A DNA stretch of 64,000 nucleotides from the NCBI RefSeq assembly GCF_009792295.1, contig NZ_CP039934.1:2872501-2936500 (forward strand), read 5' to 3'. Source of the DNA: Myroides fluvii. Its GTDB lineage: Bacteria > Bacteroidota > Bacteroidia > Flavobacteriales > Flavobacteriaceae. The notes below the pieces were generated by a model, which was not told the origin of the DNA, searched no databases, and saw only the letters and a list, made by a program, of their open reading frames with translations. The translations under genes and the position numbers were made by a program. This document shows positions 25,645-34,572 of this stretch, piece by piece. The number at the start of each line of letters is the position of its first letter. Position 1 is the stretch's first letter.

Positions 25645-26172
25645 ATGAGAACAAAGTGGAAAATAATTGGTTTTGTCTTTTTATCTTGTTTGGTTTATTT
25701 TTCAATACATCCAATTGTACTTGATTATACGAAGCCAAATCTATTTCCTTTAACTAGTAAACAGTTGAAGAAGGAAAAAGGAGAAATGTTTATGCTAAAT
25801 GATTTAGTACAACAGAGCGAAAATTCGGATTTTACAATTTATTTGATGCTAAACCGAGAGGATAATGCGTTCGTAAAACAAGGATTTAAGAGCAATTCTA
25901 TTTTGAAAATATCGGATCAAGCGATTATTTCTAATTTTTTAAGTAAAAAACTCACCTACACAGATACGGATGTTGCGACGGTTCAGAACAAAATAGTTTT
26001 ATGTGCTAAAGGTCGTGTTGTGTTAGAGTTTGCAGTAGCAATCACACCAAATAGTATAGGCATACAAAGTCCGTATACAGGTTGGGCCACGTTCAATAAC
26101 CCGCAAGAGATTCAGGAGCTTTTGCAAAAATGCACGAGATACAATTATCCTGTTTTATTGCTTAAAAACTAA
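25645..26172 (+). CDS. Orphan single-pass membrane protein
   Basis: 175 residues from ATG 25645 (the frame is open from 25591, overlapping the lipoprotein gene, but MRTKWKIIGFV is a natural start). One N-terminal membrane helix (KIIGFVFLSCLVYFSI) and an extracytoplasmic alpha/beta domain with a Tyr-rich end (SPYTGWATFNNPQEIQELL). No recognised family. Close spacing with the lipoprotein gene suggests one transcript. Confidence 0.6.
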   Translation: MRTKWKIIGFVFLSCLVYFSIHPIVLDYTKPNLFPLTSKQLKKEKGEMFMLNDLVQQSENSDFTIYLMLNREDNAFVKQGFKSNSILKISDQAIISNFLSKKLTYTDTDVATVQNKIVLCAKGRVVLEFAVAITPNSIGIQSPYTGWATFNNPQEIQELLQKCTRYNYPVLLLKN

Positions 26173-26220
26173 GAGGAAGAAAGACAAAAGAACTAGAGGT
26201 TTATCATTTACAAATTTAAT

Positions 26221-26541
26221 ATGCCAAAAGTAATCACCGTACCAAAAGATCAAGCAGCACAAGATGCTTTAAATTATGATTGCGCTGCATCTGAGCAATT
26301 GATTGAGCTTGAATTAACAAAAGAAGAGTTCGAAGAGTTGTGGAATGATGGAGTTTTTACTGCTATTAATCGAATAACAGGAAGCAATATAGATGATTTT
26401 GAAGATGAACATATTATGGATCTTCAGGTAATAGAACAGGTGTGGAATGAATTAAAAACAAATCAAATCACTCCAAAAAATATTCTTCAAATGTTTGAAT
26501 TAGCTTTAGTATACAAAACAAGTATTCACTTTTATTTTTAA
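26221..26541 (+). CDS. Small acidic cytoplasmic protein, immunity-like
   Basis: 106 residues, strongly acidic (LIELELTKEEFEELW, DDFEDEHIMD), no signal peptide or membrane helix. Its size, charge and setting recall immunity proteins of polymorphic toxin systems, but I recognise no family and no toxin gene lies beside it. Starts 48 bases after the preceding gene. Confidence 0.55.
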   Translation: MPKVITVPKDQAAQDALNYDCAASEQLIELELTKEEFEELWNDGVFTAINRITGSNIDDFEDEHIMDLQVIEQVWNELKTNQITPKNILQMFELALVYKTSIHFYF

Positions 26542-26683
26542 AAATAACAAGAGGAGAAAGTAGGGTAAAAACACTTCTTATCCTTAAGTATAGGGAAGTG
26601 ATAAAGAATCAAAGAAAGAGGAGGTTTTTTGCCATTGATTAGTCTAATAGAAAGAGTAAGGTATTGCCTCAGTCTTCGTAAAA

Positions 26684-27016
26684 ATGAACAAGATGAAATT
26701 TAAACATAGTTGGAGATTCTATCCTTTACTCTTGATTTTTGGCGTGTTTTTCTATTTCCATATTACAGGTAAAAGAAAAAGAATGGAGTTTTATGAAAGA
26801 GCAATAAATGAAAAAATAATAGATTCTAGCGATTGGCAAAAAAGAACGATAACCTATTATTTAGAAAGTGGTTTAGAAATCAATTACACGCCAGTAGATC
26901 ACTGGAATATACATGTGGGAGATTCCCTTGTTAAAACGGTGAATACTAAAGTGTTTACTATTTATAAAAAGAATACGCAAGGCGTTTATGTTCGATATGG
27001 ATCGTTTGATTTATAA
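26684..27016 (+). CDS. Small membrane-anchored protein, paralogue 1
   Basis: 110 residues (a second ATG nine bases in, 26693, is equally possible). One N-terminal membrane helix (FYPLLLIFGVFFYFHI) followed by an extracytoplasmic domain containing HVGDSLVKT and ending FTIYKKNTQGVYVRYG. The next gene encodes a clear relative: helix, then EGDSISKKS, then FSVYRKDAVGKYRF. Family unknown. Confidence 0.6.
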   Translation: MNKMKFKHSWRFYPLLLIFGVFFYFHITGKRKRMEFYERAINEKIIDSSDWQKRTITYYLESGLEINYTPVDHWNIHVGDSLVKTVNTKVFTIYKKNTQGVYVRYGSFDL

Positions 27017-27038
27017 GGGTTTAGCTTAAGGTTATGCT

Positions 27039-27368
27039 ATGAGAAATATAAAAAATACAGCAGTAATATTTTTTGTCCTTTTCATGATTGGATTGATTAT
27101 TTTTTGTGAAAGAAAGAGCTATCGGGAAAGAACTACCTTTAGAAAAGAAGCGATTAATTCATATATCATTCAAAAAAGAAGTAATTGGACGGGAGGACGA
27201 AGTTATGATTATCTTTTCCCAAACAACATTGTACTTACACTTCCTAATAATCAGAATTTAGTAGAAGGAGATTCTATTTCAAAAAAAAGTAATACCTATC
27301 GCTTTTCTGTTTATAGAAAAGATGCAGTAGGTAAATATAGGTTTTATAAAGATTTTGATATCCAGTAG
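27039..27368 (+). CDS. Small membrane-anchored protein, paralogue 2
   Basis: 109 residues with the same plan as the gene before it, 22 bases downstream: one membrane helix (VIFFVLFMIGLIIFC), a charged linker (RKSYRERTTF), the GDS motif and a C-terminal strand set around YRKDAVGKYRF. The pair appears to be an old tandem duplication. Function unknown. Confidence 0.6.
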   Translation: MRNIKNTAVIFFVLFMIGLIIFCERKSYRERTTFRKEAINSYIIQKRSNWTGGRSYDYLFPNNIVLTLPNNQNLVEGDSISKKSNTYRFSVYRKDAVGKYRFYKDFDIQ

Positions 27369-27579
27369 TTTAACAAGAGAGAAACTCCATTTGTTGCGAA
27401 TGGAATAGATGTTTTGATACTGGGTGGTCAAATGCAAACAAAAAATAGAATCACGGGAGGCAAACTCAAACTCACAAAAGCACAAAAAAACAAAAACACC
27501 CTCTCATTATTTTGAGTATTTTTGTTTGGAATGGTTTCCATGTATACTGCGGAGGAAGCTTTAAAGAAAGAGGTTAATT

Positions 27580-28476
27580 ATGTTTGATTTTCGGTTGAAG
27601 GTTTTTTATACGGTTGCCAAAAGAGAAAGCTTTACGAAGGCAGCCAAAGAGCTGTTGATTTCACAACCGGCTGTATCCAAGCATATTCGAGAAATTGAAT
27701 CCCATTATCAAACCAAGTTATTTGTGCGAGATGGCATTACTATTCGCTTAACCGAATCAGGGCAATTGCTTTATACCTATGCTGAAGATATATTCTCCAC
27801 TTATCGCAATTTAGAGTTTGACATGCATGCCTTGAATGCAAAAATGGATGGAAACTTGCGCATTGGAGCGAGTACCACCGTATCTCAATATGTTTTACCA
27901 CCACTTTTAGCGGAATTCAGAGGGAAAGTACACGATATTCATTTGGATGTATTATCTGAAAACTCAGCCGTTATCGAGCAGTTGTTATTGAGTAAAAATA
28001 TAGATGTCGGCATTGTGGAGGGATGTTCCAAAAATCCACAAATTAAATACATTGACTTCATTGACGATGAGATTGTTCTGGTTTGTCGATTAGAGAATCC
28101 TAAGTTTAAAACGGGAGTGATTGAACCGCAGGAATTGAAAGAGTACGCTTTTTTGTTGAGAGAAGCAGGGTCGGGAACTTTGGATGTTATTGAAAGCAAT
28201 TTAAATCAAGTGGGCATCTCGCTCAATCAATTGCGCAATGAAATGAATTTCTCTAGTACTGAGAGTATTAAAATGTACCTGAAACATTCCGATAGCTTCG
28301 CTTTTCTTTCGATTCACGCCATTCTCAAGGAATTAAAGTATAATGAATTGGTCGTTGTCGATATTAACGGATTGGATATTCGCAGAAAGTTCAGCATTGT
28401 ACAGCGCCAAGGGCAGGAGAGTGCCTTAGTAGAACTGTTTATTCGATTCATTAAATCATATAACCTAAAGTTATAG
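27580..28476 (+). CDS. LysR-family transcriptional regulator
   Basis: 298 residues: an N-terminal winged helix (residues 1-60, SFTKAAKELLISQPAVSKHIREIE) and a periplasmic-binding-protein-like effector domain (90-295). Its gene lies 70 bases before a YeiH-type exporter and points the same way, matching the YeiE/YeiH pairing known from enterobacteria, where the regulator responds to sulfite-type stress. Sensor specificity here is inferred from that pairing only. Confidence 0.92.
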   Translation: MFDFRLKVFYTVAKRESFTKAAKELLISQPAVSKHIREIESHYQTKLFVRDGITIRLTESGQLLYTYAEDIFSTYRNLEFDMHALNAKMDGNLRIGASTTVSQYVLPPLLAEFRGKVHDIHLDVLSENSAVIEQLLLSKNIDVGIVEGCSKNPQIKYIDFIDDEIVLVCRLENPKFKTGVIEPQELKEYAFLLREAGSGTLDVIESNLNQVGISLNQLRNEMNFSSTESIKMYLKHSDSFAFLSIHAILKELKYNELVVVDINGLDIRRKFSIVQRQGQESALVELFIRFIKSYNLKL

Positions 28477-28546
28477 CCCATAACTATTATGTATTTTTTT
28501 CGCCTTTCAAGATGATTGACCTTTGTAGGGTTAAAATACATACCGT

Positions 28547-29488
28547 ATGACCCTACAAAATAGTAATACAGCCCTAGGAAGTAAAATCATTTTCATCGGT
28601 TTGGCCGTTTTGAGTTTATTTCCCTTTATCTCATCCGCTACAGCTTTAGTCTTGGGGATTATATACGCCCAGATTTTTGAAAATCCTTATGGCAAACAAA
28701 CGAAAAAAGCGACGGGATTACTGCTAAAGGTCGCCGTGGTAGGTTTGGGCTTTGGTATGAATATTTACAGCGCTTTAGCCGCGGGAAAAGACGGATTTGT
28801 TTTGACCATTTTTTCCATTTTCTTAACCCTTGTATTGGGATTTGGAATAGGAAAACTCCTTAAAATAGACAAGAAAATATCCTATTTGATTTCATCGGGA
28901 ACTGCTATCTGTGGAGGTAGTGCGATTGCTGCTGTATCTCCTGTTATTGATGCAGATGAAAAACAAATTTCCGTGGCCCTGGGGATTGTTTTTGTCTTGA
29001 ATTCTATCGCCTTGATTATTTTTCCTCCAATTGGACATGCATTGGGGTTGAGTCAGGTGGATTTTGGGCTATGGTCAGCGATTGCCATTCACGATACAAG
29101 TTCTGTAGTAGGTGCAGCCGCAAAATATGGTGATGAAGCCTTAGAAGTCGCTACAACGGTTAAATTAGCCCGTGCCTTATGGGTGATTCCGGTTGCCTTT
29201 TTGTCGACGATGCTTTTCAAAAACAAAGGATCAAAGGTAAAAATACCCTACTTCATTGGGTTGTTTATCCTTGCCATGCTAGCTAATTCGTATATCCCTT
29301 TTATTCAACCTTTAGGCCCTTATATTGTAGAAGTATCCAAAGCCGCTTTGACGCTAACGCTCTTTTTAATCGGTACGTCATTATCCTTTAGAACCGTGAA
29401 AAACGTAGGCGCAAAACCCTTTATTGAAGGTGTCTTGTTGTGGGTGTTTATTTCGGTAAGTTCCTTAGCGTATATCTTATATGTATAG
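28547..29488 (+). CDS. YeiH-family putative sulfate exporter
   Basis: 313 residues, about 10 membrane helices, UPF0324/PSE family. Conserved segments: VAVVGLGFGMN, SSGTAICGGSAIAAVSPVI and AIHDTSSVVGAAAKYGDEAL. Probably expels sulfite, sulfate or an organosulfonate; the pathway is not shown by neighbours other than the LysR regulator. It is followed by two hairpin-forming repeats and a bidirectional terminator. Confidence 0.9.
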   Translation: MTLQNSNTALGSKIIFIGLAVLSLFPFISSATALVLGIIYAQIFENPYGKQTKKATGLLLKVAVVGLGFGMNIYSALAAGKDGFVLTIFSIFLTLVLGFGIGKLLKIDKKISYLISSGTAICGGSAIAAVSPVIDADEKQISVALGIVFVLNSIALIIFPPIGHALGLSQVDFGLWSAIAIHDTSSVVGAAAKYGDEALEVATTVKLARALWVIPVAFLSTMLFKNKGSKVKIPYFIGLFILAMLANSYIPFIQPLGPYIVEVSKAALTLTLFLIGTSLSFRTVKNVGAKPFIEGVLLWVFISVSSLAYILYV

Positions 29489-29493
29489 TTTGT

Positions 29494-29606
29494 TTGTGAG
29501 GTTTGTGCTTTGTAGAGAATTCAGAACTTCACAAAAAACAAAAAAGCAACTTTACTTTTCTTGTGAGGTTTGTGTTTTGTAGAGAATTTACAACTTCACA
29601 AAGGCA
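29494..29606. repeat. Two tandem copies of a 67-base hairpin-forming repeat
   Basis: TTGTGAGGTTTGTG starts at 29494 and 29561. Each copy continues TTTGTAGAGAATT and then AACTTCACAAA, the near-complement of its own beginning, so each could form a stem-loop. Related halves occur at 15991-16148. Confidence 0.85.
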
Positions 29607-29632
29607 AAGAGCAAAAAACAACAACTTTACAA

Positions 29633-29669
29633 TAAAAAAAATCGGCAATTTTAAATTGCCGATTTTTTT
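29633..29669. terminator. Bidirectional terminator
   Basis: Stem ATCGGCAATTT/AAATTGCCGAT flanked by A8 and T7 runs, between convergent genes. Confidence 0.85.
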
Positions 29670-29673
29670 ATAT

Positions 29674-31302
29674 TTATACTTGAATAACACCTAAGTTGAA
29701 TGGTTTTTCGATAGGCGCGTGATTCGCCGCTTCGATTCCCATAGAAATCCACTTTCTCGTATCTAATGGATCGATGATGGCATCGGTCCAAATACGAGCA
29801 GCAGCATAATAAGGTGAAACTTGTTTGTCGTATTTCGCTTTAATCGTATCGAATAATTTTTGTTCTTCTTCCGCTGATAATTCTTGGCCTTTTGCTTTTA
29901 AAGAAGAAGCTTCAATTTGCAACAATACTTTTGCAGCTTGTGCTCCTCCCATTACCGCAAGTTCCGCACTTGGCCACGCAAAGATTAGACGTGGATCATA
30001 CGCTTTTCCGCACATTGCATAATTACCTGCTCCGTATGAGTTTCCTACTACTACCGTAAATTTAGGAACGACAGAGTTTGAAACGGCGTTCACCATTTTT
30101 GCTCCATCTTTGATAATTCCTCCATGTTCAGATTTAGAACCTACCATAAACCCTGTTACGTCTTGTAAGAAAACCAATGGAATTTTCTTTTGGTTGCAAT
30201 TGGCAATAAAACGAGTGGCTTTATCCGCAGAGTCGGAATAGATAACTCCCCCAAACTGCATTTCTCCTTTTTTCGTTTTGACTACCTTGCGTTGGTTGGC
30301 AACGATTCCTACAGCCCATCCATCAATACGAGCGTATCCCGTAATTAACGATTGACCGTATCCCGCTTTGTATTCTTCAAATTCAGATTCATCAACCAAG
30401 CGTTTAATGATTTCCATCATATCGTATTGTTCCGCACGCGATTTAGGTAAAATACCGTAAATATCATTGGGATCAGCAACTGGTTTTTTCGCTGCAATTC
30501 GGTTGTAACCCGCTTTGTCAAAATCGCCAATCTTATCTACAATATTTTTGATGGTATCTAAAGCGTCTTTATCGTCTTTTGCTTTGTAATCGGTAACACC
30601 TGAAATTTCACAATGCGTTGTCGCTCCACCTAGGGTTTCGTTATCGATACTTTCTCCAATTGCCGCTTTTACCAAATAGCTTCCTGCTAAGAAAATACTC
30701 CCTGTTTTATCTACGATTAAAGCCTCATCACTCATAATAGGTAAGTAAGCTCCACCTGCAACACAACTCCCCATTACAGCAGCAATTTGCGTAATGCCCA
30801 TGCTACTCATGATGGCGTTGTTTCTGAAAATTCTTCCAAAGTGCTCTTTGTCAGGGAAAATCTCATCTTGTAAGGGTAAATATACTCCCGCACTATCTAC
30901 TAAATAGATAATAGGTAGTTTATTCTCTATCGCAATTTCTTGTGCGCGTAAATTTTTCTTTCCTGTAATGGGAAACCAAGCACCCGCTTTTACTGTAGCA
31001 TCATTCGCTACGACGATACACTGTTTTCCTTTGATATAACCTATTTTGACTACAACACCAGCAGAAGGACATCCTCCGTGTTCTTCATACATCTCATCTC
31101 CGGCAAAAGCACCAATCTCTATACTATTTGTCTTAGGATCTAATAAATAGTCAATGCGCTCTCTGGCCGTCATTTTTCCTTGTTGGTGTAATTTTTCAAT
31201 TCGTTTTTCACCTCCACCAAGTTTAACTTTTGCTAGTTTTCGTTTTAAATCTGAAAGCAATAACTTGTTGTGATCTTCGTTTTTATTGAAGTTAATGTCC
31301 AT
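29674..31302 (-). CDS. Acyl-CoA carboxylase beta subunit (MccB/PccB-like)
   Basis: 542 residues, the carboxyltransferase subunit of a biotin-dependent acyl-CoA carboxylase. Two crotonase-like halves: the acyl-CoA part (residues 1-280) and the carboxybiotin part (280-542). YLPLQDEIFPDKEHFGRIF, AVMGSCVAGGAYLP and LGGATTHCEISGVTDY are closest to methylcrotonyl-CoA carboxylase beta, suggesting leucine degradation. The biotin-carrying alpha subunit is not beside it, so the partner is encoded elsewhere. Confidence 0.88.
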   Translation of the reverse strand: MDINFNKNEDHNKLLLSDLKRKLAKVKLGGGEKRIEKLHQQGKMTARERIDYLLDPKTNSIEIGAFAGDEMYEEHGGCPSAGVVVKIGYIKGKQCIVVANDATVKAGAWFPITGKKNLRAQEIAIENKLPIIYLVDSAGVYLPLQDEIFPDKEHFGRIFRNNAIMSSMGITQIAAVMGSCVAGGAYLPIMSDEALIVDKTGSIFLAGSYLVKAAIGESIDNETLGGATTHCEISGVTDYKAKDDKDALDTIKNIVDKIGDFDKAGYNRIAAKKPVADPNDIYGILPKSRAEQYDMMEIIKRLVDESEFEEYKAGYGQSLITGYARIDGWAVGIVANQRKVVKTKKGEMQFGGVIYSDSADKATRFIANCNQKKIPLVFLQDVTGFMVGSKSEHGGIIKDGAKMVNAVSNSVVPKFTVVVGNSYGAGNYAMCGKAYDPRLIFAWPSAELAVMGGAQAAKVLLQIEASSLKAKGQELSAEEEQKLFDTIKAKYDKQVSPYYAAARIWTDAIIDPLDTRKWISMGIEAANHAPIEKPFNLGVIQV

Positions 31303-31347
31303 AGTTATCTAGGTTGTTGTATAATGTTATTAGTTTTCGCTAAAGTA

Positions 31348-31355
31348 CAAAATTA
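31348..31355 (-). promoter_or_regulatory. Likely -7 element of the carboxylase gene
   Basis: TAATTTTG on the minus strand, 46 bases before the start codon. Confidence 0.4.
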
Positions 31356-31462
31356 AAATATATAGGAATAACAATAGCGTTAATATTCAGGAATGCGTAA
31401 ATATAAAAGACAATACAAAAGAAAGTAATTCATCAACAAAGGGAGCATCAAATAAATAGCGG

Positions 31463-31470
31463 TATTTTTG
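31463..31470 (+). promoter_or_regulatory. Likely -7 element of the 31504 gene
   Basis: TATTTTTG, 33 bases before the ATG. Confidence 0.4.
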
Positions 31471-31503
31471 TTAATTTTATAGTGTCAACTAAAAAAATAG
31501 AAT

Positions 31504-32013
31504 ATGCAAGTGCGAGATTTATTCGTATTGGTGATTAAACTGGTCGTATTAGTTTTGTTAATCGATGTCTTTTTTTCTACCATTCCTTTTATCGCAATAG
31601 AAGTGGCTACAACCTACGATGTTTTAGAAGCGAATAGAGCCAATGCGGTAACTTTATTGATTACCTTGGTCTTATTAGTGCTGCTATTCCGATATGCAGG
31701 AAAATTAGTGGATTGGCTAAAAATCGAACAAGCCTTTTCTAATCCTGTTCTTTCCTTGCCTGCTTCCCTTACGTTAGCTATGCTTGCACAGTTGGGAATC
31801 TTTTTTGTGGGAGTAAGTCTTTTCATTCATCATCTCCCTTCATTTTTGAGCAATACCTGGTTTTGGTTCAAAGCGACAGCCACAGAAACCCCCTGCGAAT
31901 ACGTTCAAACAGGCAATTTTTGGTTTGTTAGTGTATTCAATTTAGTTTTGGGCTATCTCTTCGTGTTTAATGCACATCGAATTGCCCGTTGGATCGTCAA
32001 GAATCAAGAATAG
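31504..32013 (+). CDS. Four-helix inner-membrane protein
   Basis: 169 residues with four hydrophobic segments (about 7-30, 47-65, 90-112, 133-156), basic residues mostly at cytoplasmic loops, no known family that I can name. Possibly DUF2975-like in layout. Monocistronic, upstream of the phosphate uptake pair but with 280 bases between and separate regulation likely. Confidence 0.6.
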   Translation: MQVRDLFVLVIKLVVLVLLIDVFFSTIPFIAIEVATTYDVLEANRANAVTLLITLVLLVLLFRYAGKLVDWLKIEQAFSNPVLSLPASLTLAMLAQLGIFFVGVSLFIHHLPSFLSNTWFWFKATATETPCEYVQTGNFWFVSVFNLVLGYLFVFNAHRIARWIVKNQE

Positions 32014-32090
32014 GGAATAAAAAGTTAAAAATACTGAATTTCAGTAGGTTGTGTAAGATTGGCGCTAAGAATATAGTATACTGTATTATC

Positions 32091-32113
32091 TCAATGTTAC
32101 CTTAATGTTAAGT
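32091..32113 (+). promoter_or_regulatory. Pho-box-like direct repeat
   Basis: AATGTTA occurs at 32093-32099 and 32104-32110, one helical turn (11 bases) apart, as in PhoB binding sites built from 11-base direct repeats. It lies about 150 bases upstream of the DUF47-PiT operon -7 element. Identity as a PhoB site is inference. Confidence 0.35.
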
Positions 32114-32257
32114 GATTATTGAATTTTATTTCCAATATTAATTTTGTAAGTAGTTGTTATTCAGTAAATAGAGGGGTTTAGTATAAGGAAAACCGATATA
32201 AACCATGTTTTGACGTAAAAATTAACGTTAAGGAAACATTCGCTTGATTTTATTGCG

Positions 32258-32265
32258 TAATTTTG
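32258..32265 (+). promoter_or_regulatory. -7 element of the phosphate uptake operon
   Basis: TAATTTTG, 29 bases before the ATG, with no TTG at the -33 spacing, as expected for an activator-dependent promoter. Confidence 0.5.
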
Positions 32266-32293
32266 TCGCTGTTTATAACATATATTTTATATA

Positions 32294-32938
32294 ATGTCAT
32301 TGAATAACATTTTTCAATTTTTAGTTCCAAAGGACAAAACGTTTTATCCTTTATTTGAACAAGCAGCTGTAAAGCTTAAGAAATTATCAGAAACGCTGAA
32401 TGAGGCTGTGAATACACCAGCTAAGGAGAGAGAGAAATTACTTAAAGATGTTGAAGTAATTAAGGTGGAAATCGAAGCGATCGCACAAAAAACAAGAATT
32501 GAATTGGGAAAAAACTTTATCACTCCTTTTGATAGAGAAGATATTCACAGTTTAATTACTGCGGTTGATGATGTAGCGGATCATTTATCTGATGCTGCTT
32601 CTCGTATGAGATTGTATCAAATTGACAAAATTACAAAGCCTTTGCGCAAATTGACTGAAGCGAATTTAGAAGCTTGTAGTGAAGTGTACAAAGGACTATT
32701 ACATTTGAAAGATTTAAAAAAGCTAGAAGAGTTAGCAACTGTATGTAAAAACATTTCGCGCTTAGAAAGAAAAGCGGATAAAGTTTTTGATAAGGCCGTA
32801 GCGGATATTTTTGAAAACGAAAATAACGCGATCGAAATTATAAAATACAAAGAGGTAATGGTGGCATTAGAAACGGCTACAGATAGTTGTAGAGACGTTG
32901 CTAATGTTTTAGAAACTGTTATCGTTAAATACTCTTAA
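32294..32938 (+). CDS. DUF47 (PhoU-like) phosphate transport regulator
   Basis: 214 residues, all helical, of the DUF47 family related to PhoU. The EDIHSLITAVDDVADHL helix carries the acidic cluster that binds metals in PhoU-like proteins, and ENNAIEIIKYKEVMVALETATDSC is the second. It sits 17 bases before a PiT transporter gene; such pairs are standard and the DUF47 protein is thought to regulate the transporter. Cytoplasmic. Confidence 0.9.
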   Translation: MSLNNIFQFLVPKDKTFYPLFEQAAVKLKKLSETLNEAVNTPAKEREKLLKDVEVIKVEIEAIAQKTRIELGKNFITPFDREDIHSLITAVDDVADHLSDAASRMRLYQIDKITKPLRKLTEANLEACSEVYKGLLHLKDLKKLEELATVCKNISRLERKADKVFDKAVADIFENENNAIEIIKYKEVMVALETATDSCRDVANVLETVIVKYS

Positions 32939-32955
32939 TGATCTAGCGCAAGTAT

Positions 32956-34053
32956 ATGGAATTTTTTACAGAAATATTGAGTAATCAAAGTGGGATAATG
33001 CTAATTATTATTATTGTATTAGCCCTGGGATTTGATTATATCAATGGTTTTCACGATGCCGCAAACTCAATTGCTACGATTGTAACAACACGAGTTTTAA
33101 CGCCTTTCCAAGCAGTGCTTTGGGCTGCGGCTTTTAACTTTGCAGCTTATTTTATCTCCTTATACATTATTGGTGAATTTAAGATTGGTAATACCATCGC
33201 CAAATCCGTAAACGAGAACTTTATTAGCTTAGAAGTTATTTTTGCAGGTTTAATTGCTGCCATTATTTGGAACTTAGCCACTTGGAAGTTAGGTATTCCT
33301 TCTTCATCTTCTCACACCTTGATAGGTGGTTTTATCGGGGCTGCTGTTGCTCATGCTGGTGGTTTCTCAATCGATGGAGTAGATGTTGTGGAGTATTCTA
33401 AAGTAATTCCTATCTTCTTGTTTATTTTCGGTGCTCCTTTATTGGGTTTAATCCTCGCTTATTTTATCACCATCGCCATCATGTGGATTTGTAGAAATCA
33501 AAACCACTACAAATGTGAAAAGTGGTTTAAGCGCTTACAATTAGTTTCTTCTGCATTATTCTCTTTAGGACATGGAGGAAACGACGCCCAAAAAGTAATG
33601 GGTATTATTGGTGCTGCTGTAATCTTCTATCACGTTAATGTGGATATGGATCCTGATTATTTAGTAGAAGGAGTAGATACGTTTAAAGTGTTCGTAGAGC
33701 ACTGGTGGTGGGTACCTTTAGCTTCTTTCTTATTCATTGGTTTAGGAACATTATCTGGTGGATGGAAAATCGTTAAAACAATGGGAAGTAAAATTACCAA
33801 GGTAACACCTCTAGAAGGAGTTGCAGCTGAAACAGCAGGTGCAGTTGCACTATACGTTACAGAACACTTGGGTATTCCCGTTTCAACAACACATACCATT
33901 ACAGGTTCTATCATTGGAGTAGGTGTAACAAAACGCGTATCAGCAGTGCGTTGGGGAGTTACAATTAACTTATTATGGGCATGGATTTTGACCATCCCTG
34001 TATCGGCTATCATCGCTATGATTGTATATTATATTGTAGCTGCAGTAGTCTAA
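32956..34053 (+). CDS. PiT-family inorganic phosphate transporter
   Basis: 365 residues, about 10 membrane helices. The two family signature repeats are present: GFDYINGFHDAANSIAT near the N-terminus and LGHGGNDAQKVMGII in the middle, both with the phosphate-binding N/D pair; GIPSSSSHTLIGG and GIPVSTTHTITGS are the matching second motifs. Transports metal-phosphate with protons into the cytoplasm. Second gene of the DUF47-PiT operon. Confidence 0.94.
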   Translation: MEFFTEILSNQSGIMLIIIIVLALGFDYINGFHDAANSIATIVTTRVLTPFQAVLWAAAFNFAAYFISLYIIGEFKIGNTIAKSVNENFISLEVIFAGLIAAIIWNLATWKLGIPSSSSHTLIGGFIGAAVAHAGGFSIDGVDVVEYSKVIPIFLFIFGAPLLGLILAYFITIAIMWICRNQNHYKCEKWFKRLQLVSSALFSLGHGGNDAQKVMGIIGAAVIFYHVNVDMDPDYLVEGVDTFKVFVEHWWWVPLASFLFIGLGTLSGGWKIVKTMGSKITKVTPLEGVAAETAGAVALYVTEHLGIPVSTTHTITGSIIGVGVTKRVSAVRWGVTINLLWAWILTIPVSAIIAMIVYYIVAAVV

Positions 34054-34080
34054 TTAGACGCAAACTTTACTTGATATAGA

Positions 34081-34110
34081 AAAGGAATGATTGAAAAATC
34101 ATTCCTTTTT
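34081..34110 (+). terminator. Terminator after the PiT gene
   Basis: 12-base arms (34081-34092 and 34097-34108), loop GAAA, T10 tract. Confidence 0.85.
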
Positions 34111-34512
34111 TTTTTGACTTTTTTTGACTTTCAATTTATATTGGAATAAAAATCACAATCCTCAGTCAAGTTTTATCCTCTTAATAGTGCTAGTCGAGTA
34201 GAAAAAGAGAATAAAATAGCTTTGTTTTTTCTGTTATAGGATGTTTTATAGCTGTAAAACAAAAAAATAAGTCTACCGAAAAGACCTGTCGGACACAAAA
34301 AATAAAAACAATAAAAAATAAAGTAAAATATATTTCAACTAAAATTCTTTTTTTAAAAGGGTAAGTTTTCCCGTGATTGCCAATAAATTGAAACAACCTA
34401 AAACACAGTAAAGCTGGATGTTTATTGGAATTTCAGTATAGTGTGTAGAAAAAATTCTTATAGTATACGAACTGATTAGTCGTGTTTTTTTTATTAAAAT
34501 TTAGTGTATATC

Positions 34513-34572
34513 GTAAATGGAAAAAAGGTAAATGGGAGTTTACATTTACTTTTTTACAGTTTACCCATTTAC
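34513..34572 (+). promoter_or_regulatory. Nested inverted repeats upstream of the lectin-like cassette
   Basis: GTAAATG at 34513 and 34528; its complement CATTTAC at 34543 and 34566, each second pair accompanied by runs of T. Several alternative stem-loops can form about 50-100 bases before the first gene. Confidence 0.55.

Noticed and set aside
33657..34013. 118-codon minus-strand frame opposite the PiT gene
   Set aside because: Shadow of a conserved transporter frame.
34513..34572. Invertible promoter (phase-variation switch) before the lectin cassette
   Set aside because: The inverted repeats are only about 8-40 bases apart, far shorter than the invertible segments known from Bacteroides, and no recombinase gene is adjacent.
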